Positions 6,966 through 14,067 of a stretch of DNA of 19,956 nt are shown here, piece by piece. A program made the position numbers and the translations under genes. The notes beneath the pieces were generated by a model. That model worked only from the letters and a program-made list of their open reading frames with translations, was not told where the DNA came from and searched no databases. The number at the start of each line of letters is the position of its first letter. Positions within the stretch are counted from its first letter, which is position 1. Origin of the DNA: Firmicutes bacterium UBA5766. GTDB lineage: Bacteria > Bacillota > Desulfotomaculia > Desulfotomaculales > Nap2-2B. The stretch is from NCBI GenBank assembly GCA_002418775.1, contig DIEU01000016.1, forward strand, positions 1 through 19,956. Direction: 5' to 3'.

Positions 6966-8807
6966 ATGGACCGTAAAAGCATGGATAAAAAAATGCGTAT
7001 TTATGCAGCCCTTTTAATTGGGGCTTTTTTGGTACTCATCACCCGGCTTGTTTTTCTTCAGCTTATTGAGTCCGAGGAGTATCAGACCAAAGCACGTTTA
7101 AACCACCAGAGGCTGATTGCGATCACCGCTCCAAGGGGTGAAATGGTTGACCGGAACGGCATACGCATAGTCGGCAACAAGCCGGTTTATACCGTTTCCG
7201 TTGCCTACCTGGGATCAAAAGACACCTCGAAAGTAATTGAGAGGCTTGCCCAACTTTTAGTCGGTGAGGATATCTACAAAGGGTGGAGCGCTGACGGAAT
7301 CAAAGAAGATATAGACAAGAAAATGCAGGCGCAGAGCCTGAAGCTTTATGAACCTGTAAAAGTGAGCGTGGGAATATCTTATGAAGCAGTAACCAGGCTT
7401 GAAGAAAACCGCCTTGACCTGCCCGGTGTTTTTATAGACATCCAGCCGATCCGGGACTATCCTTTAAAAGATCTGCTCGCCCAGACAGTCGGTTTTGTCA
7501 GGGAGATCGACCAGCGCCAGCTGGAGAAGAACAAAGACAACGGTTATGAGGCCGGGGACAACTTCGGGCAGACTGGCCTGGAATCCCAGTACGAATACTT
7601 TCTGCGCGGGCAGGACGGCGGCCGGGTGGTTGAGGTGGATGCCCTGGGACGGCCGGTCCGCTACCTGGGTGTTAAATCACCGGCGCCTGGAAATAAACTG
7701 GTTTTAACCATTGACAGCCGGCTCCAGCAAGTGGCTCAGGATGCCCTTGCCCAGGGGGCGCAGATGGCCAAAGAATTAGGATATGCGAAGATACCGAAGG
7801 GAAAATCAATCAACGGCGCGGCGGTTGTTTTAAATGTCCAGACCGGTGAGGTGCTCGCCATGGCCAGTTTTCCTTCCTACGATCCGGCAATATTTACTCG
7901 CACCTTATCAGCCGAAGATTACAATAAAGTGAGCAGCCAGGGCGCTTTGAAGAACCATGCTGTCGAAGATGTTTATACCCCCGGTTCAACGTTTAAAATG
8001 GTGACCTCGGCAGCGCTTTTGGAAGGTAAGATCATTGATCCTGCGACCAAAATTTTCTGTACGGGTTTTTACAAGTATAAGAAGGACTGGAAAGCGCACG
8101 GGGAAGTCGATCTGAGAAAAGCGCTCATGTACTCCTGTGACGTTTTCTTCTATCGCTTTGGCGCCATTATGGGGCCTGCCCCGATGGTCAAGTATGCCAA
8201 AGAATTTGGCCTCGGGGAGAAGACGGGTATCGACCTGCCCGGTGAGGAAAGCGGGCAGATAGCCTCTCCTGAACGCAAAAAGGAAGTCTGGAAGGGCAAC
8301 GCCTGGGAGTCTCAGTGGCATGAATACGACAGCATGGATATGGCCATCGGCCAGCAGGATAATAAATTTACCGCCCTTCAGCTGGCCAATTACGTCGCCA
8401 TGATTGCCAACGACGGAAGAGTCATGCAACCGTATTTGGTTCAAAAAATTATCAGCCCGGACGGGAAGGTTGTTCAGCAGTTTTCCCCCAACATGGTTCG
8501 CGAGGTGAATGTTTCTCCCGAAACTATGGAGGTTATCCGGGAAGGGATGCATATGGTCACCCTGCCGCCGTCAGGCACTGCGGCCGGTGTCTTCGCGGGG
8601 GCGCCGTACCAGGTTGCGGCCAAGACAGGCACTGCCGAGGTTGGTGATCCAACTGGGAACACAAACGCTCTTTTCGTGGCTTTTGCGCCTTTTGACGAAC
8701 CAAAAATCGCCGTTTCGGTAGTACTCGGATACGGCGGCAAGGGAAGCGGGATTTCCGGGCCTGTAGCGCGTCAGATAATTGATGAATTTTTTAAAGTGCA
8801 GAAATAA
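6966..8807 (+). CDS. mrdA: Penicillin-binding protein 2, elongation-specific transpeptidase
   Basis: Class B PBP that cross-links peptidoglycan during cell elongation as partner of the glycosyltransferase RodA. The 613-residue protein starts with a short cytoplasmic tail and one membrane anchor (about residues 11-28), then the dimerisation/pedestal domain opening with the R-G-x-x-x-D-R-N-G block (APRGEMVDRNGI), and ends with the transpeptidase domain: catalytic S341 in STFK (341-344), the second motif SCD at 390-392, and KTGTAEVG from K553. All three penicillin-binding motifs are intact. The ATG at 6966 has GGAGCGG upstream; ATG at 6981 is a possible alternative. The gene is in the classical mreBCD-mrdA order. 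Confidence 0.95.
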   Translation: MDRKSMDKKMRIYAALLIGAFLVLITRLVFLQLIESEEYQTKARLNHQRLIAITAPRGEMVDRNGIRIVGNKPVYTVSVAYLGSKDTSKVIERLAQLLVGEDIYKGWSADGIKEDIDKKMQAQSLKLYEPVKVSVGISYEAVTRLEENRLDLPGVFIDIQPIRDYPLKDLLAQTVGFVREIDQRQLEKNKDNGYEAGDNFGQTGLESQYEYFLRGQDGGRVVEVDALGRPVRYLGVKSPAPGNKLVLTIDSRLQQVAQDALAQGAQMAKELGYAKIPKGKSINGAAVVLNVQTGEVLAMASFPSYDPAIFTRTLSAEDYNKVSSQGALKNHAVEDVYTPGSTFKMVTSAALLEGKIIDPATKIFCTGFYKYKKDWKAHGEVDLRKALMYSCDVFFYRFGAIMGPAPMVKYAKEFGLGEKTGIDLPGEESGQIASPERKKEVWKGNAWESQWHEYDSMDMAIGQQDNKFTALQLANYVAMIANDGRVMQPYLVQKIISPDGKVVQQFSPNMVREVNVSPETMEVIREGMHMVTLPPSGTAAGVFAGAPYQVAAKTGTAEVGDPTGNTNALFVAFAPFDEPKIAVSVVLGYGGKGSGISGPVARQIIDEFFKVQK

Positions 8808-8839
8808 CAGCCTATATATTTTGGCTTTCATAGAAGGAT

Positions 8840-8867
8840 TTGGTTCCCGTATTGTAGAATATATATT
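8840..8867 (+). promoter_or_regulatory. Possible promoter before minC
   Basis: TTGGTT (8840-8845) and TATATT (8862-8867) are 16 bases apart in the AT-rich 88-base gap between mrdA and minC. Transcription would start about 20 bases before the minC TTG. Both hexamers are imperfect, so this is only a candidate for separate expression of the min genes. Confidence 0.25.
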
Positions 8868-8895
8868 TCTGTCCTTAATCTGGGGAGAGATTTTT

Positions 8896-9279
8896 TTGCA
8901 GTTTATCGATCAGGGTAATTTAATTGATGATAATACTATACTGATCAGAAGGACGCTTCGTTCGGGGCAAAAGGTTAATTTTAGCGGCAACGTAGTCATC
9001 CTTGGCGATGTTAACCCCGGCGCCGAGGTCAAAGCCTTCGGCCACGTGATAGTCTTTGGGTCCCTGCGGGGCATGGTGCATGCAGGCGCTGACGGAGATG
9101 AACAGGCTGTAGTAATTGCCTTTCGTTTGCAGCCAACCCAGCTCAGAATTGCCAACCATATCACCCGTCCTCCTGAGGATGGGTCGGCAGCGCCCGACCA
9201 GCCGGAAATAGCCCGCATTAAAGACAATGTCGTTACCATAGACACTTTCCAGTCCGGAAGTGAACGGCAAATTCCCTAG
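8896..9279 (+). CDS. minC: MinC consisting only of the C-terminal MinD-binding domain
   Basis: A 127-residue protein that begins almost directly with the MinC C-terminal beta-helix domain: TLRSGQKVNFSGNVVILGDVNPGAEVKAFGHVIVFGSLRGMVHAGA, then AFRLQPTQLRIANHITRPPE and a terminal PEIARIKDNVVTID strand. In most bacteria MinC is about 220 residues; its N-terminal half inhibits FtsZ assembly while this half dimerises and binds MinD. That N-terminal half is absent. The start is TTG 8896 behind GGGGAGAG (8882-8889). The frame stays open upstream into mrdA to a TTG at 8779, but that 39-residue extension is hydrophobic, lacks a ribosome binding site and does not resemble MinC-N. Neighbour minD confirms identity. 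Function without the FtsZ-inhibiting domain is open. Confidence 0.88.
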   Translation: MQFIDQGNLIDDNTILIRRTLRSGQKVNFSGNVVILGDVNPGAEVKAFGHVIVFGSLRGMVHAGADGDEQAVVIAFRLQPTQLRIANHITRPPEDGSAAPDQPEIARIKDNVVTIDTFQSGSERQIP

Positions 9280-9322
9280 AGAGAAACTGACAGATACTTA
9301 ACTTGAGGAGGTAAGACCGTCA

Positions 9323-10114
9323 ATGGGTGAGGTAATTGTAATCACTTCTGGCAAGGGAGGGGTAGGGAAAACTACAACTACCGCCAACCTGGGCACCGGC
9401 CTGGCGTCAATGGGCCACCAGGTTGTCCTGATTGACGCAGATATTGGGCTGCGCAACCTGGATGTACTGCTCGGTTTGGAAAACCGGATTGTTTATGATC
9501 TCACCGATGTAATAGATGGTAAATGCCGTTTAAGACAGGCGCTGATCAAAGACAAGCGCTATGAAGGGCTTTATCTCCTGCCGGCGGCGCAGACCAAGGA
9601 TAAAACCGCCGTCAATCCGGACCAGATGAAACAACTCTGCGAAGATCTGCTGAAGGAGTTTGAGTATGTGCTGATCGACTGCCCGGCCGGTATAGAGCAG
9701 GGCTTCCGCAATGCTGTTGCAGGCGCTCAGAAAGCAATCGTGGTGACCACCCCGGAGATGTCCGCAGTGCGGGACGCAGACCGCGTGATCGGGCTGCTGG
9801 AGGCTTCGGAGCTGAGAAAGCCCGCCCTGATCATCAACCGGCTGCGGCCCAAGATGGTCCGCCACGGGGACATGATGAGCATGGAAGATATTATCGATAT
9901 ATTGGCGATTGAGCTTTTAGGTATTATCCCGGAGGACGAAATGGTAGTTATCAGCACCAACAAGGGTGAAACCGTTCTAAGCGATGAACGGGCGAAATCC
10001 GGCCAGGCTTTTCGCAATATTGTGCGGCGTTTAAAAGGCGAAAATGTGCCTTTGATGGAACTTGACGGGGACGGGCTGCTCACCAGGCTGCGCCGTTTTA
10101 TAGGTTTAAAGTAA
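9323..10114 (+). CDS. minD: Septum-site determining ATPase MinD
   Basis: Membrane-cycling ParA/MinD-type ATPase that recruits MinC and responds to MinE. The 263-residue protein has the deviant Walker A SGKGGVGKTT with signature lysine K11 and K16, the ADIGLRNLDVLLGLE switch region, VLIDCPAGIEQGF (Walker B-like), and the C-terminal amphipathic membrane-targeting helix LLTRLRRFIGLK (252-263). Everything needed for ATP-dependent membrane binding is present. The ATG at 9323 is preceded by GAGGAGG. It lies 43 bases after minC and 22 bases before minE. Confidence 0.97.
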   Translation: MGEVIVITSGKGGVGKTTTTANLGTGLASMGHQVVLIDADIGLRNLDVLLGLENRIVYDLTDVIDGKCRLRQALIKDKRYEGLYLLPAAQTKDKTAVNPDQMKQLCEDLLKEFEYVLIDCPAGIEQGFRNAVAGAQKAIVVTTPEMSAVRDADRVIGLLEASELRKPALIINRLRPKMVRHGDMMSMEDIIDILAIELLGIIPEDEMVVISTNKGETVLSDERAKSGQAFRNIVRRLKGENVPLMELDGDGLLTRLRRFIGLK

Positions 10115-10136
10115 AGCATGACGGGGGTGTATAAGG

Positions 10137-10421
10137 TTGTTTGAATTTTTGGCTAAATTATTTGGTAAAGATTCTGGCGGCAGTAAAAACATAGCCAAGG
10201 AAAGGCTCCGCCTGGTTCTGGTGCATGACCGGACCAGCGTATCCCCGGAATTGTTGCATCTTTTAAAGAATGAGTTGATCAAGGTTATCTCGACATATCT
10301 GGAAATTGATGAACAGGCTTTGGAGGTTTTTCTGGAAACCAGCGATAACCAGGTAGCCCTGGTTGCCAACATTCCTGTCCGGGGTATGAAACGTTTAAAC
10401 GGTGAATTGGCTTCCACTTAA
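10137..10421 (+). CDS. minE: MinE topological specificity factor
   Basis: A 94-residue MinE that stimulates MinD ATPase and drives pole-to-pole or membrane patterning of the Min system. The order of parts is canonical: an N-terminal amphipathic segment MFEFLAKLFG, the MinD-contact strand ERLRLVLVHDR (about residues 22-32), and the topological specificity domain VSPELLHLLKNELIKVISTYLEID with the terminal NQVALVANIPVRG strand. Translation starts at TTG 10137, with GGGGGTG at 10123-10129. Presence of MinE, rather than the DivIVA/MinJ route of Bacillus, indicates an oscillating or MinE-patterned system. It is followed 30 bases later by rodA. Confidence 0.94.
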   Translation: MFEFLAKLFGKDSGGSKNIAKERLRLVLVHDRTSVSPELLHLLKNELIKVISTYLEIDEQALEVFLETSDNQVALVANIPVRGMKRLNGELAST

Positions 10422-10451
10422 CTTAGAACTTGAAATTTAAAGGTGGTTATC

Positions 10452-11783
10452 ATGAGCCTGGGGAGAACCCTCAAAGGTCTTGACTATCCCCTGATCATGG
10501 CAGTTGTCGCATTGGTTCTGCTTGGTCTGATTATGATTGGCAGCGCTACTCTTGAATACAAGGATGACTCATTCAGTCAGTTCAAGAACTTAAATGTGCT
10601 TGCCCGTTTGCTGCATCTTGATTACCAATATGTATTCCAGCAGATGCTCTGGTTTGTCCTGGGCATTTTTTTAATGGGGGCAATAGCCTACCTGCCCTAT
10701 GAAGATCTCATGAAATATACCCGCTATTATTATGCCATCACTCTCATACTCCTGGGAACTGTGACTATTATGGGCCATTCCGCCCTTGGCGCCCAGCGGT
10801 GGATTCAACTGGGTACGCATACCTTTCAGCCTTCCGAGTTCTCTAAGTTCCTGATGATTATGTCCTTTTCCGGCTTTTTAGTAAAAAGGCAGGGAAACCT
10901 GGATCGTTTCAGGGACCTTCTGCCCTGTTTTATTTACTTCGGCATACCTATACTGTTCGTACTCATGCAGCCTGATCTTGGAACTGCCCTGGTTTTTGTC
11001 TTTATTATGTTCTGCATGATGTTTTTTGCCGGGGCAAAGCCGTCCATCCTTTTATGGCTGCTTGGGGTTGGTCTGGCGCTTGTAGCCGGCTTGTTTTTCA
11101 TTCACCTTTCCCTGCACAACCTTGATCTACAACAAAAAGAGCAGTTATCCTTACTTGAGCAAGAGGTACGGATTACGGCAAATACTTCCGCCGGGCAGGA
11201 ACTGAACAAGAGTTACCTGGAGCTTGCCGAAAAGAACCAAACTACCCACGCACTCCACGAAAAGCTTCATAAATACACTTTCAAAGAGTACCAGATGACG
11301 CGTCTGTTTATATTTTTAAACCCCCGCAGTGACCTGCTTGGCGCAGGCTATCATGTCTGGCAGTCGCTGATTGCCATCGGCTCCGGGGGATTCGCCGGCA
11401 AAGGGCTGTTGGAAGGAACCCAGAGCCACCTTACCTTTTTACCGGTCAGACACACGGATTTTGTTTTTTCCGTGGTGGGTGAAGAATTTGGATTCATCGG
11501 GGCTTTGGTTATCCTGGGGTTGTTTTTCTTTGTCCTCTGCAGGGGCATTCAGATAGCAACCTTAGCCCGCGATCTGACGGGAACCCTGCTGGCGATCGGT
11601 ATTGTATCCATGCTGTTCTTCCAGGTATTTACGAATATTGGGATGACTACCGGGATAATGCCCGTTACAGGTATTCCCCTGCCCTTTGTAAGCTATGGCG
11701 GAAGCAGCCTGCTGATGTGCATGATGGCCCTCGGCCTGCTTTTGAATATCTACCTGAGAAGGAAAAAATTCTCTTTTAAATAA
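10452..11783 (+). CDS. rodA: RodA, SEDS-family peptidoglycan glycosyltransferase with an enlarged loop
   Basis: Polymerises lipid II for side-wall growth with PBP2. The 443-residue polytopic protein carries the SEDS hallmarks: GAQRWIQLGTHTFQPSEFSK (about 113-132), QPDLGTAL (173-180), FLNPRSDLLGAGYHVWQSLIAIGSGG (288-313) with the conserved aspartate D294, VGEEFGFIGA, and the C-terminal TGIPLPFVSYGGSS. Two hydrophilic segments are extra compared with ordinary RodA: about residues 34-60 between TM1 and TM2, and about 221-272 after TM7, the latter glutamine/glutamate/lysine-rich and likely helical. Both lie outside the membrane by the family topology. I chose ATG 10452, with AAAGGTGG upstream, over GTG 10443. 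Its stop codon lies in the first copy of the 20-bp tandem repeat at 11776-11815. Confidence 0.93.
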   Translation: MSLGRTLKGLDYPLIMAVVALVLLGLIMIGSATLEYKDDSFSQFKNLNVLARLLHLDYQYVFQQMLWFVLGIFLMGAIAYLPYEDLMKYTRYYYAITLILLGTVTIMGHSALGAQRWIQLGTHTFQPSEFSKFLMIMSFSGFLVKRQGNLDRFRDLLPCFIYFGIPILFVLMQPDLGTALVFVFIMFCMMFFAGAKPSILLWLLGVGLALVAGLFFIHLSLHNLDLQQKEQLSLLEQEVRITANTSAGQELNKSYLELAEKNQTTHALHEKLHKYTFKEYQMTRLFIFLNPRSDLLGAGYHVWQSLIAIGSGGFAGKGLLEGTQSHLTFLPVRHTDFVFSVVGEEFGFIGALVILGLFFFVLCRGIQIATLARDLTGTLLAIGIVSMLFFQVFTNIGMTTGIMPVTGIPLPFVSYGGSSLLMCMMALGLLLNIYLRRKKFSFK

Positions 11784-11815
11784 AGCAGGGGGTCATTAAA
11801 TAAAGCAGGGGGTCA
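11776..11815 (+). repeat. Perfect 20-bp tandem repeat across the rodA stop codon
   Basis: TTAAATAAAGCAGGGGGTCA occurs at 11776-11795 and again at 11796-11815 without a mismatch. The rodA stop (11781-11783) lies in the first unit. A second short direct repeat follows, TTGACTTATTTAC at 11819-11831 and 11836-11848. The block has the look of dispersed short-repeat debris at an intergenic site. Confidence 0.85.
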
Positions 11816-11928
11816 GGCTTGACTTATTTACTAAATTGACTTATTTACTTCTAAATTATGACTACCATATGTTGAACCTGCTCCGAAAACTAACTTGAGT
11901 TAGCTTTCATTAGGGAGGTCAACTATCT

Positions 11929-12069
11929 ATGTGCTCATGTTCTCCTCAGGGTGTCGTTGTTACTGTCCGCTCAGGTGCTCCGTGCCGGCAACACCAACGG
12001 CTCGTTTCAGACAGTACCAGGCGGCGCTGCAAAGGCGGCATAATAGGCGCTAGATACACCGGGCTTTAA
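11929..12069 (+). CDS. Doubtful 46-residue cysteine-containing ORF inside repeat DNA
   Basis: ATG 11929 is preceded by AGGGAGG (11912-11918) at a 10-base distance, and the frame runs 46 codons to TAA at 12067. The peptide is basic with four cysteines (C2, C4, C19, C34). I do not recognise it. Its SGAPCRQHQRLVS stretch matches SDAPCRQQLVS read from the minus strand of the MITE-like element at 1404-1637, where no start codon exists in that frame. This suggests repeat-derived DNA rather than a gene, although the ribosome binding site is good. Confidence 0.2.
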   Translation: MCSCSPQGVVVTVRSGAPCRQHQRLVSDSTRRRCKGGIIGARYTGL

Positions 12070-12132
12070 ATCCCCGACATCACAAAGTCTTTTCAAGAAA
12101 ACTTGAGTGTGCCGCTGGTTTCGCACCGCGAT
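11949..12132 (-). repeat. Degenerate relative of the 1404-1637 element, opposite orientation
   Basis: Blocks in the same order as the reverse complement of 1404-1637: GCTCCGTGCCG (11976-11986), GCTCGT (11999-12004), CGCTGCAAAG (12024-12033) followed by CGGC, and GGTTTCGC(A/G)CCGC near 12117-12129. The first two landmarks lie 46-48 bases from the third in both copies. About 34 bases around the first block align without gaps at roughly three quarters identity. An extra segment of about 60 bases separates the last block here. I see no intact terminal repeats. Confidence 0.5.
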
Positions 12133-12376
12133 CCTGCAGCAGAAGCTTCACCGGGCGCTGCAGCGGCACTTAAGCAATATCACTCACCTGTAAACAATGA
12201 CGCTTTTTATCGTTTACGCGCCTCCAACACTTCCCTCGCCTATCCTCAGGTTTATTCGTTCTTTGAATTAAGGCTCAAAACCGCACTTAAGGCATTGCCT
12301 TCCTTTTATTGATGAATTTTCATCTAGCCGGTACCGCTTCAATAGCATGGTTGTCTGCTCAAAATGGAATAGCTTG

Positions 12377-12405
12377 TCATATTTGTCCCCTCAGGAAAAT
12401 ATAAT
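12377..12405 (+). promoter_or_regulatory. Sigma-E-like promoter before spoIVFA
   Basis: TCATATT (12377-12383) and AATATAAT (12398-12405) are 14 bases apart, close to the mother-cell sigma-E pattern (ATATT, then CATACAxT). The -10 also contains a perfect TATAAT, but no -35 element lies at 17 bases. A start near 12412 would leave a very short leader, with the AGGAGGGG ribosome site at 12412-12419. spoIVF is sigma-E controlled in B. subtilis, which makes the call plausible but unproven. Confidence 0.4.
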
Positions 12406-12427
12406 TTTTACCAGGAGGGGATTTATT

Positions 12428-13156
12428 ATGCGCTGGAATAGGAGCAAGCGGCTGATTACTTTTAACCGTGCCAGGGATCCATACCGGGCCTGGCCCCAGT
12501 ATCCCCGTGAGGAAACGGGCAGGGGATTCGCCAGAAAAACATTTTACCGGCTTGGGGCGGCGCTGGTCATCCTGGCTCTTCTTTTAGCGGTAAGGGACTT
12601 CAATACTGCCGGGATTGACCTGCGTCAGGAATTAAGCTATGTACTGACAACCGATTGGGGTGTTCAGCCCCAGTTGGAAAAAGCCGCCCAGTCTGTCATA
12701 CAGGTTATCAGCCGGGCCCGTCCTCCCGCAGTAGAGGAAGTAATGGGCAAAGACAATCAAAGCGTGGCTATGGTTGTGCCTGTCTCGGGAAAGGTGGTCA
12801 GGGGCTTCGGCTGGTCCGAGGACTCACTGGATAATCTGGAAAGGTTCCACCCGGGAATCGATATTGCCGCCGAACCGGGGACTACGGTTAAGGCGGCCTG
12901 GTCGGGGAAGGTTACTCGCCTTGACTACGACCCAACTATCGGATCTTATGTAGTACTGTCGCACGGCCAGGGACTGTACACTCTTTATGCCTGCCTGAGC
13001 GACCCGGTTCCTGTAACGGAAGGGGCAAACATAACCAGGGGCCAGGAACTGGGGACGGTGGGAACTCTGGGAGACGTGTCCGGCGGCGGGCTGCATTTTG
13101 AGTTGAGGATAAAAAGCAAACTGGTCGATCCGGCGCCATACCTGAAGGCTGAGTGA
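12428..13156 (+). CDS. spoIVFA: SpoIVFA-like membrane protein with degenerate M23 (LytM) domain
   Basis: In B. subtilis SpoIVFA holds the intramembrane protease SpoIVFB in an inhibited complex in the outer forespore membrane until SpoIVB cleaves it. This 242-residue protein has a basic cytoplasmic N-terminus, one membrane helix at about residues 42-56, and a C-terminal LytM/M23 domain from about residue 115. The metal ligands H141, D145 (FHPGID) and H223 (LHFEL) remain, but the two catalytic histidines are replaced: C189 in LYACLS and G221 in GGLHFE. It is therefore probably a binding domain rather than an active endopeptidase. ATG 12428 is chosen because AGGAGGGG precedes it; the frame is open further upstream. 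It lies 16 bases before spoIVFB. Confidence 0.82.
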   Translation: MRWNRSKRLITFNRARDPYRAWPQYPREETGRGFARKTFYRLGAALVILALLLAVRDFNTAGIDLRQELSYVLTTDWGVQPQLEKAAQSVIQVISRARPPAVEEVMGKDNQSVAMVVPVSGKVVRGFGWSEDSLDNLERFHPGIDIAAEPGTTVKAAWSGKVTRLDYDPTIGSYVVLSHGQGLYTLYACLSDPVPVTEGANITRGQELGTVGTLGDVSGGGLHFELRIKSKLVDPAPYLKAE

Positions 13157-13172
13157 AAAGGGGTCATTCCAG

Positions 13173-14054
13173 ATGAGGATAGGACGTATTTTAGGCGTTG
13201 AGCTTTATCTGAACGTGTTTTTCCTGGCTGTCCTGGGTCTTTTTTTTATCGCCGGGGTTATGGCAAAAGGTCTTATAGCTTTCGCGGTCGTACTGGTCCA
13301 CGAAATGGCTCATGTTTATGTGGCGAGACGGCTCAATGTTCCTGTTGGGGAGGTAGAACTGCTGCCTTTTGGCGGAGTAACCCGGATGGGGCAAGATCTG
13401 GTCATGGATCCCTTCAAGGAGGTTATGGTGGCTTCAGCCGGTCCTTTGAGCAATCTTTGCATGGCAGCCCTGGGCCTTGCGCTGAAAAACTATAACATCT
13501 GGGATGAGCAGCTGGGATCGTTTTTTTTACAGTGTAACCTTTTGATTGCATCCTTTAATTTGCTTCCTGCCTTGCCGTTAGACGGAGGGCGGGTCTACAG
13601 GGCTTACCTGGCCTTAAGGGTCGGGATTCGCGAAGCAACCAGGAGGGCGGCCGGTTTCGGCCAGCTTTGGGCGGTAAGCGCAATTATTTTCAGTCTTTTC
13701 GGCATTGCCTTTCATTTCAGCGGGCTGGATATTCTTTTTACAGGTCTTTTTCTTTTTTACGCTGCGACAAAGGAAAAAAGGATGGCCGCTTACCTGTTTA
13801 TGCGCCATCTGATCAAAAAGAAAGAAGAATTAACAAGCCTTGGAATGCTCCCCGCCGAGTTGGTCGTTGCAGTCGAAAGCTTGACTCTTGGTGAGATAGT
13901 CCGCCCTTTTTTACCGAGGCGTTTCCACCTCATCATGGTTGTCAACGAACAGTGGCAGCCGAAAGGTGTGATCAATGAGGCGCAGATCATTGACGGTTTA
14001 CTGGAACACGGAGCGGATTTGCCTGTAGGCAGCCTTCTCTTGCAGCCGGTATAA
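13173..14054 (+). CDS. spoIVFB: SpoIVFB-like site-2 protease (M50 family)
   Basis: Intramembrane zinc metalloprotease; SpoIVFB of B. subtilis cuts pro-sigma-K in the mother cell. The 293-residue protein has several hydrophobic segments, the zinc motif HEMAH at residues 43-47 inside a membrane helix, and the second motif LPLDGG with D137 as third ligand. The C-terminal ~70 residues, with LTLGEIVRPFLPRRFHLIMVVNE and GVINEAQII, resemble half of a CBS-domain pair as in SpoIVFB, where it binds ATP. ATG 13173 has AAAAGGGG upstream. The placement after the mre/min genes and a LytM partner matches the spoIVF operon, which is the main reason to prefer SpoIVFB over a general M50 protease. Confidence 0.87.
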   Translation: MRIGRILGVELYLNVFFLAVLGLFFIAGVMAKGLIAFAVVLVHEMAHVYVARRLNVPVGEVELLPFGGVTRMGQDLVMDPFKEVMVASAGPLSNLCMAALGLALKNYNIWDEQLGSFFLQCNLLIASFNLLPALPLDGGRVYRAYLALRVGIREATRRAAGFGQLWAVSAIIFSLFGIAFHFSGLDILFTGLFLFYAATKEKRMAAYLFMRHLIKKKEELTSLGMLPAELVVAVESLTLGEIVRPFLPRRFHLIMVVNEQWQPKGVINEAQIIDGLLEHGADLPVGSLLLQPV

Positions 14055-14067
14055 CGGTACGTTTGTT

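Larger units (their letters stand above)
11784..12427. other. 644-bp intergenic region between rodA and spoIVFA
   Basis: No confident gene is present. From left to right it holds the tandem repeats at 11776-11848, a short palindrome CTAACTTGAGTTAG (about 11889-11902), a degenerate relative of the 1404-1637 element (about 11949-12132) that includes a 46-codon ORF, a stem with arms GTGCCGCTG (12109-12117) and CAGCGGCAC (12161-12169), an AT-rich stretch, and a sigma-E-like promoter at 12377-12405 just before spoIVFA. In B. subtilis the min genes lie directly next to spoIVFA, so this gap has probably grown by insertion of repetitive DNA. Confidence 0.7.

Noticed and set aside
8779..8895. 39-residue N-terminal extension of MinC starting inside mrdA
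   Set aside because: The start lacks a ribosome site and the extension is hydrophobic and unlike the MinC N-domain; TTG 8896 has GGGGAGAG at a good distance.
12055..12085. tRNA-like segment with GGGCTTTAAATCCCC
   Set aside because: It forms only a short hairpin; no acceptor stem or T-loop sequence is found at the required distances.
12103..12312. 69-codon + strand ORF between rodA and spoIVFA
   Set aside because: Its TTG start has no Shine-Dalgarno sequence, its first part lies in the degenerate repeat, and the protein shows no family pattern.
12289..12312. Terminator-like AAGG...CCTT hairpin followed by CCTTTTATT
   Set aside because: The stem has only four to six pairs and the T-run is interrupted; no gene upstream would need it.
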